NCBI GenBank assembly: GCA_028289725.1
Contig: JANQOH010000395.1
Location: forward strand, 1-21,812
Source: Alphaproteobacteria bacterium
GTDB lineage: Bacteria > Pseudomonadota > Alphaproteobacteria > UBA7887
Reading direction: 5' to 3'
DNA length: 21,812 nucleotides
Shown here: in pieces, positions 1 to 7,683 of the stretch
How positions within the stretch are numbered: position 1 is the first letter of the stretch
How the letters are laid out: each line of letters opens with the position of its first letter
Translations under genes and position numbers: made by a program
Notes under the pieces: generated by a model
The model's database searches: none
What the model saw: the letters and a program-made list of their open reading frames with translations, nothing else
Told to the model about the DNA's origin: nothing

Positions 1-2
1 CG

Positions 3-920
3 AAAATGGCGGCGGCGAATGCGTATCTCGGGGCCGATGGCATCCGCGACGCGCTCGCGACGGATGCGCAAGTGGTGATGACCGGCCGCGTGGCCGACCC
101 GTCGCTGTTCGTCGGCGCCATGTTGCATGGTCTCGGCTGGTCCTATGACGATTACGACCGGTTGGCGTGCGGCACGGTCGCGGGGCATCTTCTCGAATGC
201 GCCGGTCAGGTCACTGGCGGCTATTTCGCAGATCCGGGAAAAAAGGACGTGGACGGGCTCGCGCGCCTCGGTTTCCCATTCGCCGATGTGACCGAGGCCG
301 GCGACATTACGCTCGGCAAGGTCGATGGCAGCGGGGGGCGTGTCGATTCCATGACCTGCACCGAACAGTTGCTCTATGAAATGCACGACCCGACCGAGTA
401 CATCACGCCGGATTGTGTGCTCGATGTGACGGACGTGCGGTTCCGTGAAACAGAACCGGACCGCGTGCAAGTAGAGGGTGCGCGCGCCGGTCCGCGCACA
501 CCGACCTATAAAGTGAGCATTGGCTACTTTGATGGATTCAAGGGCGAAGGCCAGATTTCTTATGGCGGCCCGAACGCAGTGGCGCGGGCGCGGTTGGCCG
601 GCGAAGTGGTGGAGGCACGCCTTAAGCGGTTGGGTCACTCCTTCGAAGAGCTGCGGGTCGAGCTGATCGGCATGGAAAGTTTGCACGGCCCGGCGCCCGA
701 TCGACCCGAGCCCTACGAGGTGCGTCTCCGCATCGCGGGCCGCACCGACAACCGGCGCGCGGCAGAGGCCATAGGCTGGGAGATCGAGACGCTGCTTACC
801 AACGGGCCGCAAGGGGGTGCGGGCGATTTCAAGCAGGTGAAGGAAATCCTCGCCGTGCAGTCTGTGCTGTTGCCGCGCGAGTTGGTTAGCACGCGAATTG
901 ACGTGGTGAGCGCGGCATGA
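3..920 (+). CDS. AtuA-family protein (DUF1446), 3' portion
   Basis: This is the C-terminal part (about 305 codons) of an AtuA-family protein. The reading frame is open to the left edge, so the true start is outside the window. The family is named after AtuA of the acyclic terpene (citronellol/geraniol) utilisation cluster of Pseudomonas; its biochemical role is not established. The sequence shows a family-typical stretch from TGRVADPSLF through AGHLLECAGQVTGGYFADPG and a later VSIGYFDGFKGEGQISYGG. The stop codon overlaps the start of the next gene in an ATGA (917-920), so the two are probably translationally coupled. In many relatives the small downstream domain is fused to the C-terminus; here it is separate. 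Family assignment is by recognised sequence pattern. The substrate is unknown. Confidence 0.85.
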   Translation, partial: KMAAANAYLGADGIRDALATDAQVVMTGRVADPSLFVGAMLHGLGWSYDDYDRLACGTVAGHLLECAGQVTGGYFADPGKKDVDGLARLGFPFADVTEAGDITLGKVDGSGGRVDSMTCTEQLLYEMHDPTEYITPDCVLDVTDVRFRETEPDRVQVEGARAGPRTPTYKVSIGYFDGFKGEGQISYGGPNAVARARLAGEVVEARLKRLGHSFEELRVELIGMESLHGPAPDRPEPYEVRLRIAGRTDNRRAAEAIGWEIETLLTNGPQGGAGDFKQVKEILAVQSVLLPRELVSTRIDVVSAA

Positions 921-1249
921 AAGTGACGGTGCGCGATTTGGCTCACACGCGCGCGGGCGATAAGGGGCACGCCGTCAATATTTCGGTGATCGCCTACGAC
1001 GAAGCGGGGTACGAGCGTCTGGCGCGCGAACTCACCGCAGATCGCGTATTGACTGCTTTCGACAATGTCGCCGATGGGCCGGTGCGCCGTTACGAGCTAC
1101 CCAATCTGCGGGCGCTCAACTTCGTCATCGACCATGTACGCGGCGGCGGCGTGACGGCGACTCTCAACCAGGACCTTCACGGCAAGAGCCTGAGCTCGCT
1201 GATGCTGACAATCCCGCTACCGGGCAATGAGCCGGATGATGAGCGGTAA
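917..1249 (+). CDS. Small AtuA-associated protein (AtuA-like ferredoxin-fold domain)
   Basis: This 110-residue protein begins in the ATGA overlap with the upstream AtuA-family gene. It carries the pattern typical of the small AtuA partner domain: an N-terminal strand followed by HTRAGDKGHAVNISVIAYD (about residues 10-28), a central ELPNLRALNFVIDHVRGGG and a C-terminal DLHGKSLSSLMLTIPLP. In many bacteria this domain is fused to the C-terminus of AtuA-type proteins, so a complex with the upstream product is likely. It has no signal peptide and no membrane segment and should be cytoplasmic. The gene ends 30 bases from the 3' end of the convergent VOC gene. Catalytic function is unknown. Confidence 0.8.
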   Translation: MKVTVRDLAHTRAGDKGHAVNISVIAYDEAGYERLARELTADRVLTAFDNVADGPVRRYELPNLRALNFVIDHVRGGGVTATLNQDLHGKSLSSLMLTIPLPGNEPDDER

Positions 1250-1279
1250 CCGGCGTTCCGCGACATACACGTGTCTGGC

Positions 1280-2062
1280 CTAGCCCGACGCCATATTTAC
1301 AACTTGAAACACGGCGCCCTGCGGGTCTTGGAGCACGGCCATGCGGCCGACGCCGGGAATATCGAACGGTTCTCGGACCGCTGTCGCACCAGCCGCGAGT
1401 GCTTTTTCAGTCGTTGCGTCCACATCCTCGGACGCGAAGTAGACATCCCAGGAATCCGGAAGGTCTCCCATTTCCGGCGTCATCGTTAAAACGCCCGCAA
1501 CAGGACTGCCGTTCGCTTTCAGCACGGTGTAAGGCTTTGGCTGCTCCATAGTCTCGACTTCGACGCCGAGGACTTTCTGATAGAACGCGGCAGCCTTGGC
1601 CGGATCCTTGGTCATCAATTCATTCCAGATCATCGCGCCCGGAACGTTGAACACTTCTCCGCCATGATCCGGTTCGGAATGCCATAGCCGCAGATAGGCG
1701 CCGACCGGGTCTTGAACGATCGCGATTTTGCCGACCCCAGGTTCGTCGATCAGGGCGCCAACCGGTGTGCCGCCTTCGGCTCGGACGCGGTCCAAAGTGG
1801 CATCGACATCGTCAACCTCAATGTAGGTTGCCCAATGGGGCGGCACGTTCATGCGGCGCATGTCTGGGCTCAACTCGTAGAGACCGGCGACCAGTTTGCC
1901 GCTCAATCGCTAAAGTGAATAGAGCGCGCCGTCCGATCCAGCGACCCGGTCGGAGGTCCAGCCAAAGACGGCCGCGTAGAATTTCTCCGCGCCATCCAGA
2001 TCGGTTGTCGCGCAATCTGCCCAGTTTGGCGTCCCGTGACGCTTTTCCGATCCCGCGTTCAT
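1280..2062 (-). pseudogene. VOC (glyoxalase/dioxygenase-fold) family gene interrupted by an in-frame amber codon
   Basis: Read from an ATG at 2062, with a good Shine-Dalgarno sequence (AGAGGA, about 8 bases upstream), the frame encodes a two-domain VOC protein of normal size, 260 codons. The first module has RHGTPNWADCATTDLDGAEKF then YAAVFGWTSD; the second has MIWNELMTKDPAKAAAFYQK. Codon 51 (1910-1912) is TAG, in the middle of the first module between GALYSL and RLSGKLVAGLYEL. The frame is identical on both sides, so the break is a nonsense change and not a frameshift. The remaining open stretch downstream (to 1280) could only begin at a TTG at 1906 and would lack the first strand and helix. 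The family includes glyoxalase and fosfomycin/bleomycin-resistance relatives; substrate unknown. It could be a recent pseudogene, a sequencing or assembly error, or an amber read through by a suppressor. Confidence 0.8.
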
Positions 2063-2199
2063 GATTGTGTCCTCTTCCAGTTAGTGGGCCGCCTCGAATT
2101 AAGTCCGATGGCGCGAGGAAGAGCCATAACCTGCCTTAGTCACACTGAAATCGAAGGACTGGCGTTAGCACGTTCGCTCGCCCAATTCTTGGCAACGCG

Positions 2200-3018
2200 T
2201 CATGTCGTTGTGCCGACGCCGAAGAAGCGGGCGATTTCGCGCACCTGACCTTCGAGCATTTGCAAGCCTGTCTGCACCGCGCAGCCTTTGGCGTCAGCGG
2301 CGGCCAGGTAAGGAGTCAGGGATTCCTGCAAAACCACATCGACCGCCAGCATGCCGCCGCCCATGTCGGACTCGGCGAAGGGCAGGGGGTCATCCGGATT
2401 CATGCCGAGCGGCGTGCAATTCACCAACGTATCGTGATTGCCGACACCGGGCGGTCCGGCTTCGGCCGCAAGGTCGGGGAAGGCCGCGCGTAAATCGGCC
2501 GCAAGTTTTTCCGCGCGGCTTTCGTCAAGGTCGGACACGGTGAGGCGCGCAATGCCCCGGTCGGCGAAAGCGAAAGCGATCGCACGGCCGACACCGCCGG
2601 CCCCCATTTGGCTCACCAAGCGGCCTTCAAGCGAATGCCCGTTGGCCTCCAGGGCGTTCACGCAGCCTTGGCCGTCGAACATGTCGCCCTGCCAGCGCCC
2701 ATCCGCCGTCGGCCGTGCCGAGTTGATCGCGCCGACCCGTTTTCCATTGGGCATCAATTCATCGACTAGTTCGACCATCGGCATCTTATGCGGAATGGTG
2801 AAGACCAGTCCCGCCAGATTGCCGAGTGCGCGCAACCCCTGGAATGCCGTGGCAAGATCCGCCGACGCGACCCGCATGGGCAGCATCACCGCGTCATGGT
2901 CGAGGCTGCGAAACAGGCGATTGAATTGCACGGGAGAGCCGACTTGCGCGATCGGATCTCCGAGGATCCCGAAAAGCGTCGTCTTTCCGGTGATCACCCC
3001 GGGTCTGTCATCGGTCAT
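2200..3018 (-). CDS. Atypical shikimate/quinate dehydrogenase-family oxidoreductase
   Basis: The 272-residue protein has the two-domain shikimate dehydrogenase layout. The N-terminal substrate domain keeps the catalytic lysine (FTIPHK, K78), N99 and the aspartate of the MFDGQG segment (D115). The Rossmann domain has GAGGVGRA at 139-146. Two features depart from biosynthetic AroE. The substrate-serine segment reads AQVGSPVQFN (about 24-33), so one of the two shikimate-binding serines is missing. The second Rossmann strand ends in SD (D163) and not in the N-R-T-type NADP motif, which suggests NAD preference. It is therefore more likely a catabolic or side-pathway dehydrogenase than the housekeeping aroE. 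It lies upstream of the broken VOC gene on the same strand (137-base gap) and is divergent from the CDF gene. The start at 3018 has only a weak ribosome binding site. Confidence 0.8.
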   Translation of the reverse strand: MTDDRPGVITGKTTLFGILGDPIAQVGSPVQFNRLFRSLDHDAVMLPMRVASADLATAFQGLRALGNLAGLVFTIPHKMPMVELVDELMPNGKRVGAINSARPTADGRWQGDMFDGQGCVNALEANGHSLEGRLVSQMGAGGVGRAIAFAFADRGIARLTVSDLDESRAEKLAADLRAAFPDLAAEAGPPGVGNHDTLVNCTPLGMNPDDPLPFAESDMGGGMLAVDVVLQESLTPYLAAADAKGCAVQTGLQMLEGQVREIARFFGVGTTT

Positions 3019-3101
3019 GGTCGTCTGCTTTCCCCTTTGCTCGGCCGCGCTATTATCGGGAAACGGCGGAAAATGGCGAGCGAAAGGCCCGCATCACTCT
3101 C

Positions 3102-4049
3102 ATGGCGGTAACTCATTCATCCCACGACCATCACCAGGGCGCCGAGGAACACAATCAGGGCCGCGTGTTCTGGGCCATGTTGCTGACCGGGTCATTCATG
3201 GTGGTGGAAGCCATTGGCGGTGTGCTGTCCGGATCGCTCGCCTTGTTGTCGGACGCCGGCCACATGCTCGCGGACTTTGCGGCTCTATCGCTCGCGTGGT
3301 TTGCCTTCCGCGTCGGCCGACGCCGCGCCGATCTTCGCCGCTCCTACGGATATCACCGGTTTCAGGTGCTGGCGGCCCTCGTCAACGGCTTGGCGATGGT
3401 CGCGATCGCACTTTGGATCGTGGTCGAGGCCGTCCGCCGCTTCGCGGCACCAGTTGAGGTCTTGCCTGGACCCATGCTCGTCATTGCCAGCATTGGCCTG
3501 GTGGTCAATCTCACAGCATTCGTCATTCTGCACAGCGCGGATCGGAACAATTTGAACATTCGTGGCGCGACGCTGCACGTGGCCGGCGACTTGCTTGGGT
3601 CGGTCGCGGCCATTGCTGCGGCGCTGATTATTTTGTGGACCGGCTGGATGCCGATTGACCCACTCTTGTCCCTCCTGGTTGCCGCGCTGATTACGCGCGC
3701 CGCCTACAACCTCATCCGCGATTCCGGGCACATTTTGCTCGAGGGGACGCCAGAGAATGTTGATCCCGCGGAGGTGCGCGACAGCCTCATCGAGCAAGTG
3801 CCGCAGATCACGGACGTTCACCACGTTCATATCTGGTCGCTGACGAACGAGCGCCCGGTGGTCACGCTCCATGCCGTGCTCGCTGACGGCGCCCATCATG
3901 ATTCGACGCTCGCCGCCTTACACCAGGCGCTGGAACGCTTGTTCGGCATCTCCCATGCCACGATTCAGCTCGAGCATGAGCCGTGTGTCGATCACCAAAC
4001 CGCCGCAGCCGACGACGCCTCGACCGCCGTCAATCGTAGTAGTGCATGA
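3102..4049 (+). CDS. Cation diffusion facilitator (CzcD/ZitB-like zinc exporter)
   Basis: A 315-residue inner-membrane CDF transporter, expected to export Zn2+ (or Co2+/Cd2+) by proton antiport. It has a His-rich N-terminal tail (residues 5-17) and six hydrophobic segments. The intramembrane metal site of zinc-type CDFs is intact: HxxxD in the second segment (H54, D58) and HxxxD in the fifth (H159, D163). The cytoplasmic domain has DVHHVHIWSL, typical of the regulatory metal-binding domain, and a further His-containing C-terminal tail. Its start is 83 bases from the divergent dehydrogenase gene, so that gap must hold both promoters. Its last 20 bases overlap the convergent gene for a His/Tyr-rich secreted protein. 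Zinc as the main substrate is inferred from the HD-HD site. Confidence 0.92.
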   Translation: MAVTHSSHDHHQGAEEHNQGRVFWAMLLTGSFMVVEAIGGVLSGSLALLSDAGHMLADFAALSLAWFAFRVGRRRADLRRSYGYHRFQVLAALVNGLAMVAIALWIVVEAVRRFAAPVEVLPGPMLVIASIGLVVNLTAFVILHSADRNNLNIRGATLHVAGDLLGSVAAIAAALIILWTGWMPIDPLLSLLVAALITRAAYNLIRDSGHILLEGTPENVDPAEVRDSLIEQVPQITDVHHVHIWSLTNERPVVTLHAVLADGAHHDSTLAALHQALERLFGISHATIQLEHEPCVDHQTAAADDASTAVNRSSA

Positions 4050-4542
4050 CGTATCGGCTTCCCGAAACGACATATGGATTGCCGTAAGCGTCGTAGCACA
4101 TGGTGCCGCCGATTTTGGCCAGCCGACCGTGATGATACGCTGTCTTGGTGACCGTGTGGCAGCCGCTTCCATGGTGGTAATTGCGCGGTGGCCGATAGGT
4201 CGGGCGGTGCGAGTGGTACCGGCGCGGCGGATAATAGCGGCGCGGCTGATAGTACCGATCGCGATGATAATACCGGTCGCGATGATAGTTATGGTGCCGA
4301 TGGCCACGGTGGTACGCATGCCCGCCGTGATGGTAGTAGCGGCGATGCGGCAGAAATGCGCCGACCACGCGTCCCAGTTCGTAGACGAACGGGATCCGGG
4401 GATAGTGATATCCCGCGTGCCCATTGTAGTAGCCGTGATGGTGCTTGTAGGAATAGCCGCCAGCGTAAGCGGGCTCTGAGATAATCCCGCCGAGCATAAA
4501 GAGCGCCAACGCCGCCGCGATTCCAGCGATGAAGCGGATCAT
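4030..4542 (-). CDS. Secreted His/Tyr-rich protein of unknown function
   Basis: I chose the ATG at 4542 because AGGAGG lies 8 bases upstream. The 170-residue product starts with a signal peptide (hydrophobic 4-21, likely cleavage after AYA at 27). The middle (about 30-125) is low-complexity, rich in His, Tyr and Arg, and includes the tandem HRDRYYHRDRYY; the whole protein has about 23 His and 28 Tyr. The C-terminus forms a more conserved-looking module beginning at GCHTVTKTAYHHGR and continuing IGGTMCYDAYGNPYVVSG, whose two cysteines could form a disulphide. I know no named function. Such composition suggests metal binding or cell-envelope association in the periplasm. Its 3' end overlaps the zinc-type CDF exporter gene by 20 bases in convergent orientation, which fits a metal-related role but does not prove it. 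Confidence 0.8.
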   Translation of the reverse strand: MIRFIAGIAAALALFMLGGIISEPAYAGGYSYKHHHGYYNGHAGYHYPRIPFVYELGRVVGAFLPHRRYYHHGGHAYHRGHRHHNYHRDRYYHRDRYYQPRRYYPPRRYHSHRPTYRPPRNYHHGSGCHTVTKTAYHHGRLAKIGGTMCYDAYGNPYVVSGSRYVMHYYD

Positions 4543-4847
4543 TCCGATCCTCCTGTGGTTCCCCTGATAGTGTCGCGAAGACAAACTCCGCCAAGCCTTT
4601 CGGAATCATGCTCGCGGCAACCTGAACGGTAGCTGAATGGAGGGACGGTTCGAGGCCGCGCGCCTATTCCCGCGGCTCGCCGCGCCGCCTGAGCCACCAC
4701 GCAACGAGCGGCTCAAGGCAGCCCACGCGACGCCGGATCGACCAGGCTGGTCGCCAGCTCTGCATAACGATTTCGCGTAGGTGTTCGGGCGGCAGGGTCT
4801 TCGGCACGTCGGCAACGACGCCGCGACTTTGTGTCGCCTTTGCTGCA
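4543..4847. other. Gap between the His/Tyr-rich gene and the acyl-CoA ligase homologue
   Basis: About 305 bases separate the start of the secreted-protein gene from the stop of the ligase-like gene, both on the minus strand. The part next to 4542 holds the strong AGGAGG ribosome binding site. I see no convincing gene, tRNA or T-tailed terminator. A minus-strand open stretch ending at 4664 looks weakly coding but has no supporting start. Confidence 0.5.
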
Positions 4848-6665
4848 CTATTCCGCGGCTTGGGCATTCCAATGCGACAGGTCGTCGGCGGCTTCGGAGC
4901 CAATCAGCCCGTCCGGAAAGACATCGACGAATTCGACCTTTCGCGGCATTTCATAGGGCGCAATTTTGTCCCGGAGGAAAAGGCGCAGAGCGCGCGCCGT
5001 CAGTTTTTCGCCCGATCGCAACGTGACATAGGCTTTGACGTTTTCGCCGCGCTGCTGGTCCGGAATGCCGCAAACCGCCACCGCCTTGACCGAGGGGTGT
5101 TGCAGGATCGCTTCCTCGACCATGCGCGGATAAACGTTGAAGCCGCCGCTGATCACCAAGTTCTTGAGGCGACCCGTCAGATACAGGAAGCCGTCTCTAT
5201 CCAGATAGCCGATGTCGCCGGTGCGCAAGTAGCCATCTTCAAACACGGTGGCGGTTTCATCTTGGCGTAACCAATAGCCGGTCATGACCTGTGGACCGGA
5301 CACGCATACCTCACCGCGTTTGCCAGGTGGTACCGGCTTCTTGGGGTTGGTCAAGGACACGACCTTGATCACGGTTCCCGGAACCGGCAGTCCGACCGAT
5401 CCGTCGCGATCCCGGCCGTCAAACGGATTGACCGTGCACACCGGTCCCGTTTCGCTGAGTCCGTAGCCTTCGACGATTCGACAACCGGTTACCTTCTCGA
5501 AATCGCTCTTGATATCGCCAGGCAACGCCGCGCCGCCGGAAATGCAATATCGCAAGCTGGACAAATCTTGATCGGCCAGGTCCGGATGGCTGTTGAACAT
5601 GGCGAACATGGTTGGCACGGCGAACAGGATCGATGGATGCTTCTGTTCGATCAATTTCAGCACTTCGCCGGTCTTGAAACGCGGCAGCAGCGCGATTTCG
5701 GCACCGATCGTCAGGCCGTAGTTCATCACGCCGGTCATGCCAAATACATGCGTGAGCGGCAACACCGCGAGCACGCATTCTTGGCCGAGTTTCACATCGG
5801 GCGCCCACAACCGCATTTGCTTAGCATTCCGGAAAAGGCCCGCGTGGGTCAGCATGGCTCCCATCGCCACGCCGATTTTGCCGCCCGTATACTGCATGAC
5901 CGCGACGTCGTTCTCCGGGTCGATATCCACTGGTTGCGGATCGCTATCGTTCGCGACCAATTTCTCAAAACGGAGATGCCGGTCATCGCTCGGGATGTCA
6001 GCAATTTCCTTGCGCTTCACGATCGCGAAAAAGGCATTTGCGGGAAACTGAAAGGCGCTGCTCATGCGGCACACGACGACGGTCTCGACGTCACTGTCAT
6101 CCAGTCGGTCCGAGACTTTCTGATACAGCATGTTCAGGTTCATGGTGACCATGACCTTGGTGCCGGAATCGCGGATTTGGCGCGCAACCTCCTGTTCGGC
6201 GTACAGCGGATTGTAGTTGACGACCGTTCCGCCGGCCTTCAGCACCGCGAAGTAGCAGATCACGTAGTAATGCGAGTTCGGCAACAACAGGCCGACCTTT
6301 ACACCCGGTCCGACGCCTAGCGCCTGAAACCCTTTCGCGGCGCGCGCCACAAGGTCGCCGGTTTGTGCGTAGGTGTATTTGCGGCCGTAGAACTGTAGGC
6401 AAGGCCGGTCGGAAAACTGTTCAACGGCCCGGTCGAGAAGTTCGGGGAGTGTCTGCGCCGGCTCATCGAAGTCCCACGACACGCCTAGCGGATAAGTCGG
6501 TTCCCATGGATAGGGACGCGCCAGTCCCAGGCGCGCCAGGCGGCCTTGCCGTGTCGCGAGACGCCAATCCAGTCGCAGCCACTGACCGCCGCGTTGCGAC
6601 ACGATGAGCCGCCACCGCCGCATCAACAGCTTGAACTTCCTGTACCAGATATTGAGCCGCTTCAC
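4848..6665 (-). CDS. Long-chain acyl-CoA ligase (FadD-like) homologue with degenerate catalytic motifs
   Basis: The 605-residue protein aligns along its length with FadD-type acyl-CoA ligases of the ANL superfamily. It contains LPLTHVFGMTGVMNYGL, PTMFAMFN, the A5-like GYGLSETGPV, YLRTGDIGYLDRDGFLY and SGGFNVYPR. An Arg/Trp-rich N-terminal extension of about 50 residues precedes the usual start. Several signature residues are changed. The ATP-binding loop, normally TGGTTG..KG, reads TGGKIGVAMG (260-269). The A8 region reads TGRLKNLVISGG, not the usual DR.KD form. The C-terminal A10 segment, normally P...GK..R, reads FPDGLIGSEAADDL and lacks the catalytic lysine. The frame is continuous, so these are substitutions and not frameshifts. 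It may be an inactive or repurposed ligase. Fold assignment is firm; activity is doubtful. Confidence 0.85.
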   Translation of the reverse strand: MKRLNIWYRKFKLLMRRWRLIVSQRGGQWLRLDWRLATRQGRLARLGLARPYPWEPTYPLGVSWDFDEPAQTLPELLDRAVEQFSDRPCLQFYGRKYTYAQTGDLVARAAKGFQALGVGPGVKVGLLLPNSHYYVICYFAVLKAGGTVVNYNPLYAEQEVARQIRDSGTKVMVTMNLNMLYQKVSDRLDDSDVETVVVCRMSSAFQFPANAFFAIVKRKEIADIPSDDRHLRFEKLVANDSDPQPVDIDPENDVAVMQYTGGKIGVAMGAMLTHAGLFRNAKQMRLWAPDVKLGQECVLAVLPLTHVFGMTGVMNYGLTIGAEIALLPRFKTGEVLKLIEQKHPSILFAVPTMFAMFNSHPDLADQDLSSLRYCISGGAALPGDIKSDFEKVTGCRIVEGYGLSETGPVCTVNPFDGRDRDGSVGLPVPGTVIKVVSLTNPKKPVPPGKRGEVCVSGPQVMTGYWLRQDETATVFEDGYLRTGDIGYLDRDGFLYLTGRLKNLVISGGFNVYPRMVEEAILQHPSVKAVAVCGIPDQQRGENVKAYVTLRSGEKLTARALRLFLRDKIAPYEMPRKVEFVDVFPDGLIGSEAADDLSHWNAQAAE

Positions 6666-7258
6666 GTCTCTGCCTGTCTGGCCGTTTGTGAATCCAATCG
6701 TTTATCGCCGCACCGGACGTCCGCCACCTATGAAAACGAATGGGCGGCAATCCGGATCCACCGTCAAAGTATACAACAAATACGGCACAAACGTGACAAG
6801 ACTTTCGGGTAGGCGGAGGTGTGCGATGTGGCCGCGAATTTGAATTCAACTAAGGTTTCGAAAAAGAAATATAGCATTGGTCTGCAATAATGACGGGTTT
6901 TATTTGATTTCTATCACGTAATTGTAGTTGCGTAGCATGCCGCAGGTCACTATTCCGCATCAAAAACAAAGAAAAATCCATAATAGAAATTTAATATATC
7001 ACATAAATATCAAATGATTATAGCCGTTCTTGGATAATTATTATCAAAAAGGACCGTGCTCATTCCTAGTCTAGCGCGAGTCTTTGTCGTGTGTTATGGT
7101 CCGCCCAACAAATTGGCTAAAATTTTATTAAATTGGTTTCGGCCTGCAGACATCGGATTTCACCGTTTGGCCGAAGCGAGCCCGGCAATCAGAGCGAATG
7201 CAGCCTAAGCGGAGCGGCACCGCATTGCGACCTGGTCGGGCGTTTAAGGAGTATTGGC
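6666..7258. other. Long intergenic region with an AT-rich island
   Basis: This 593-base stretch lies between two divergently oriented genes. From about 6840 to 7130 it is strikingly AT-rich with long A and T runs, in contrast to the GC-rich surroundings, and it holds no open frame of note. It must contain promoters for the ligase-like gene (leftward) and the small gene at 7259 (rightward). I cannot place the -10 and -35 boxes with confidence because many AT hexamers occur. A Fur-box-like palindrome lies at 7033-7045. Confidence 0.7.
7032..7046. promoter_or_regulatory. Fur-box-like palindrome
   Basis: The sequence GATAAT-T-ATTATC (7033-7045) is a perfect 6-1-6 inverted repeat. It fits the core of the classical Fur 7-1-7 pattern TGATAATNATTATCA with one mismatch at the outer left base (G for T). 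It lies about 215 bases upstream of the small gene at 7259, inside the AT-rich island. In Alphaproteobacteria a Fur-like site may be used by Fur, Mur or Zur. In such AT-rich DNA a chance palindrome is possible. Confidence 0.3.
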
Positions 7259-7615
7259 ATGGCTGGTTTCGGAAGAAAAAACGCGCGGGGCGTCGAACTC
7301 CGGCGCGTGATGATTTTTGCGGCGGCGGAAGTGTTCGAAAAAGAGAAACAATCGCGCCGGTTACTTGGAAACGATGAGATGCAAGAGATCGTTCAACTTG
7401 TGTGCGACTCGCAACGGGTGCACCCGAGCCGCGTTGAATTCAGCAGCGCGGTCGTCGGCACAAAGAGACTGACCATGCATCGCACATTCATCGAAAGCAT
7501 TGCGACGCGTTGGTCAAATGGCCCGGCCGCGGTCCAATATGACGACCTGAAAACGGCCGGAAAGCTTTTGGAGAAGGTGGCGGCCGAACCTTCCCGCTTG
7601 CCCCCGCTAATTTGA
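7259..7615 (+). CDS. Hypothetical protein, 118 residues
   Basis: The ATG at 7259 is preceded by AAGGAG with 7 bases of spacing. The frame is open further upstream to a TTG at 7133, but that extension has no comparable ribosome binding site. The product is basic at both ends, has no signal peptide or membrane segment, and is predicted mostly helical: AEVFEKEKQSRRLLGNDE, then EIVQLVCDSQRVHP, then DLKTAGKLLEKVAAEP. I do not recognise a family. It stands alone, downstream of the AT-rich island and convergent with the deacetylase gene. Whether it is recently acquired cannot be decided from sequence alone. Confidence 0.65.
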   Translation: MAGFGRKNARGVELRRVMIFAAAEVFEKEKQSRRLLGNDEMQEIVQLVCDSQRVHPSRVEFSSAVVGTKRLTMHRTFIESIATRWSNGPAAVQYDDLKTAGKLLEKVAAEPSRLPPLI

Positions 7616-7683
7616 GCACGACGATGTTCCTAGGACCCGAGAACGGTTTCACTTTCCTGTCCTTTTGAGGGGACGCCTAGCAG

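Noticed and set aside
2438..3457. Long plus-strand open frame across the dehydrogenase and CDF genes
   Set aside because: It is antisense to one clear gene and out of frame with another, and its translation is Arg/Pro/Ser-rich shadow sequence.
4664..4830. Minus-strand open stretch after the ligase-like gene, ending WWLRRRGEPRE
   Set aside because: It has coding-like codon third positions, but no ribosome binding site, no clear start and no recognised family; it overlaps the ligase tail in another frame if extended.
4848..4925. A frameshift at the ligase C-terminus as the reason for the missing A10 lysine
   Set aside because: I read the other two frames; neither restores a GK..R segment, and the DDL that follows fits the family spacing in the original frame.
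7133..7258. Longer version of the small gene starting at TTG 7133
   Set aside because: The ATG at 7259 has AAGGAG at ideal spacing; the upstream part has no ribosome binding site.
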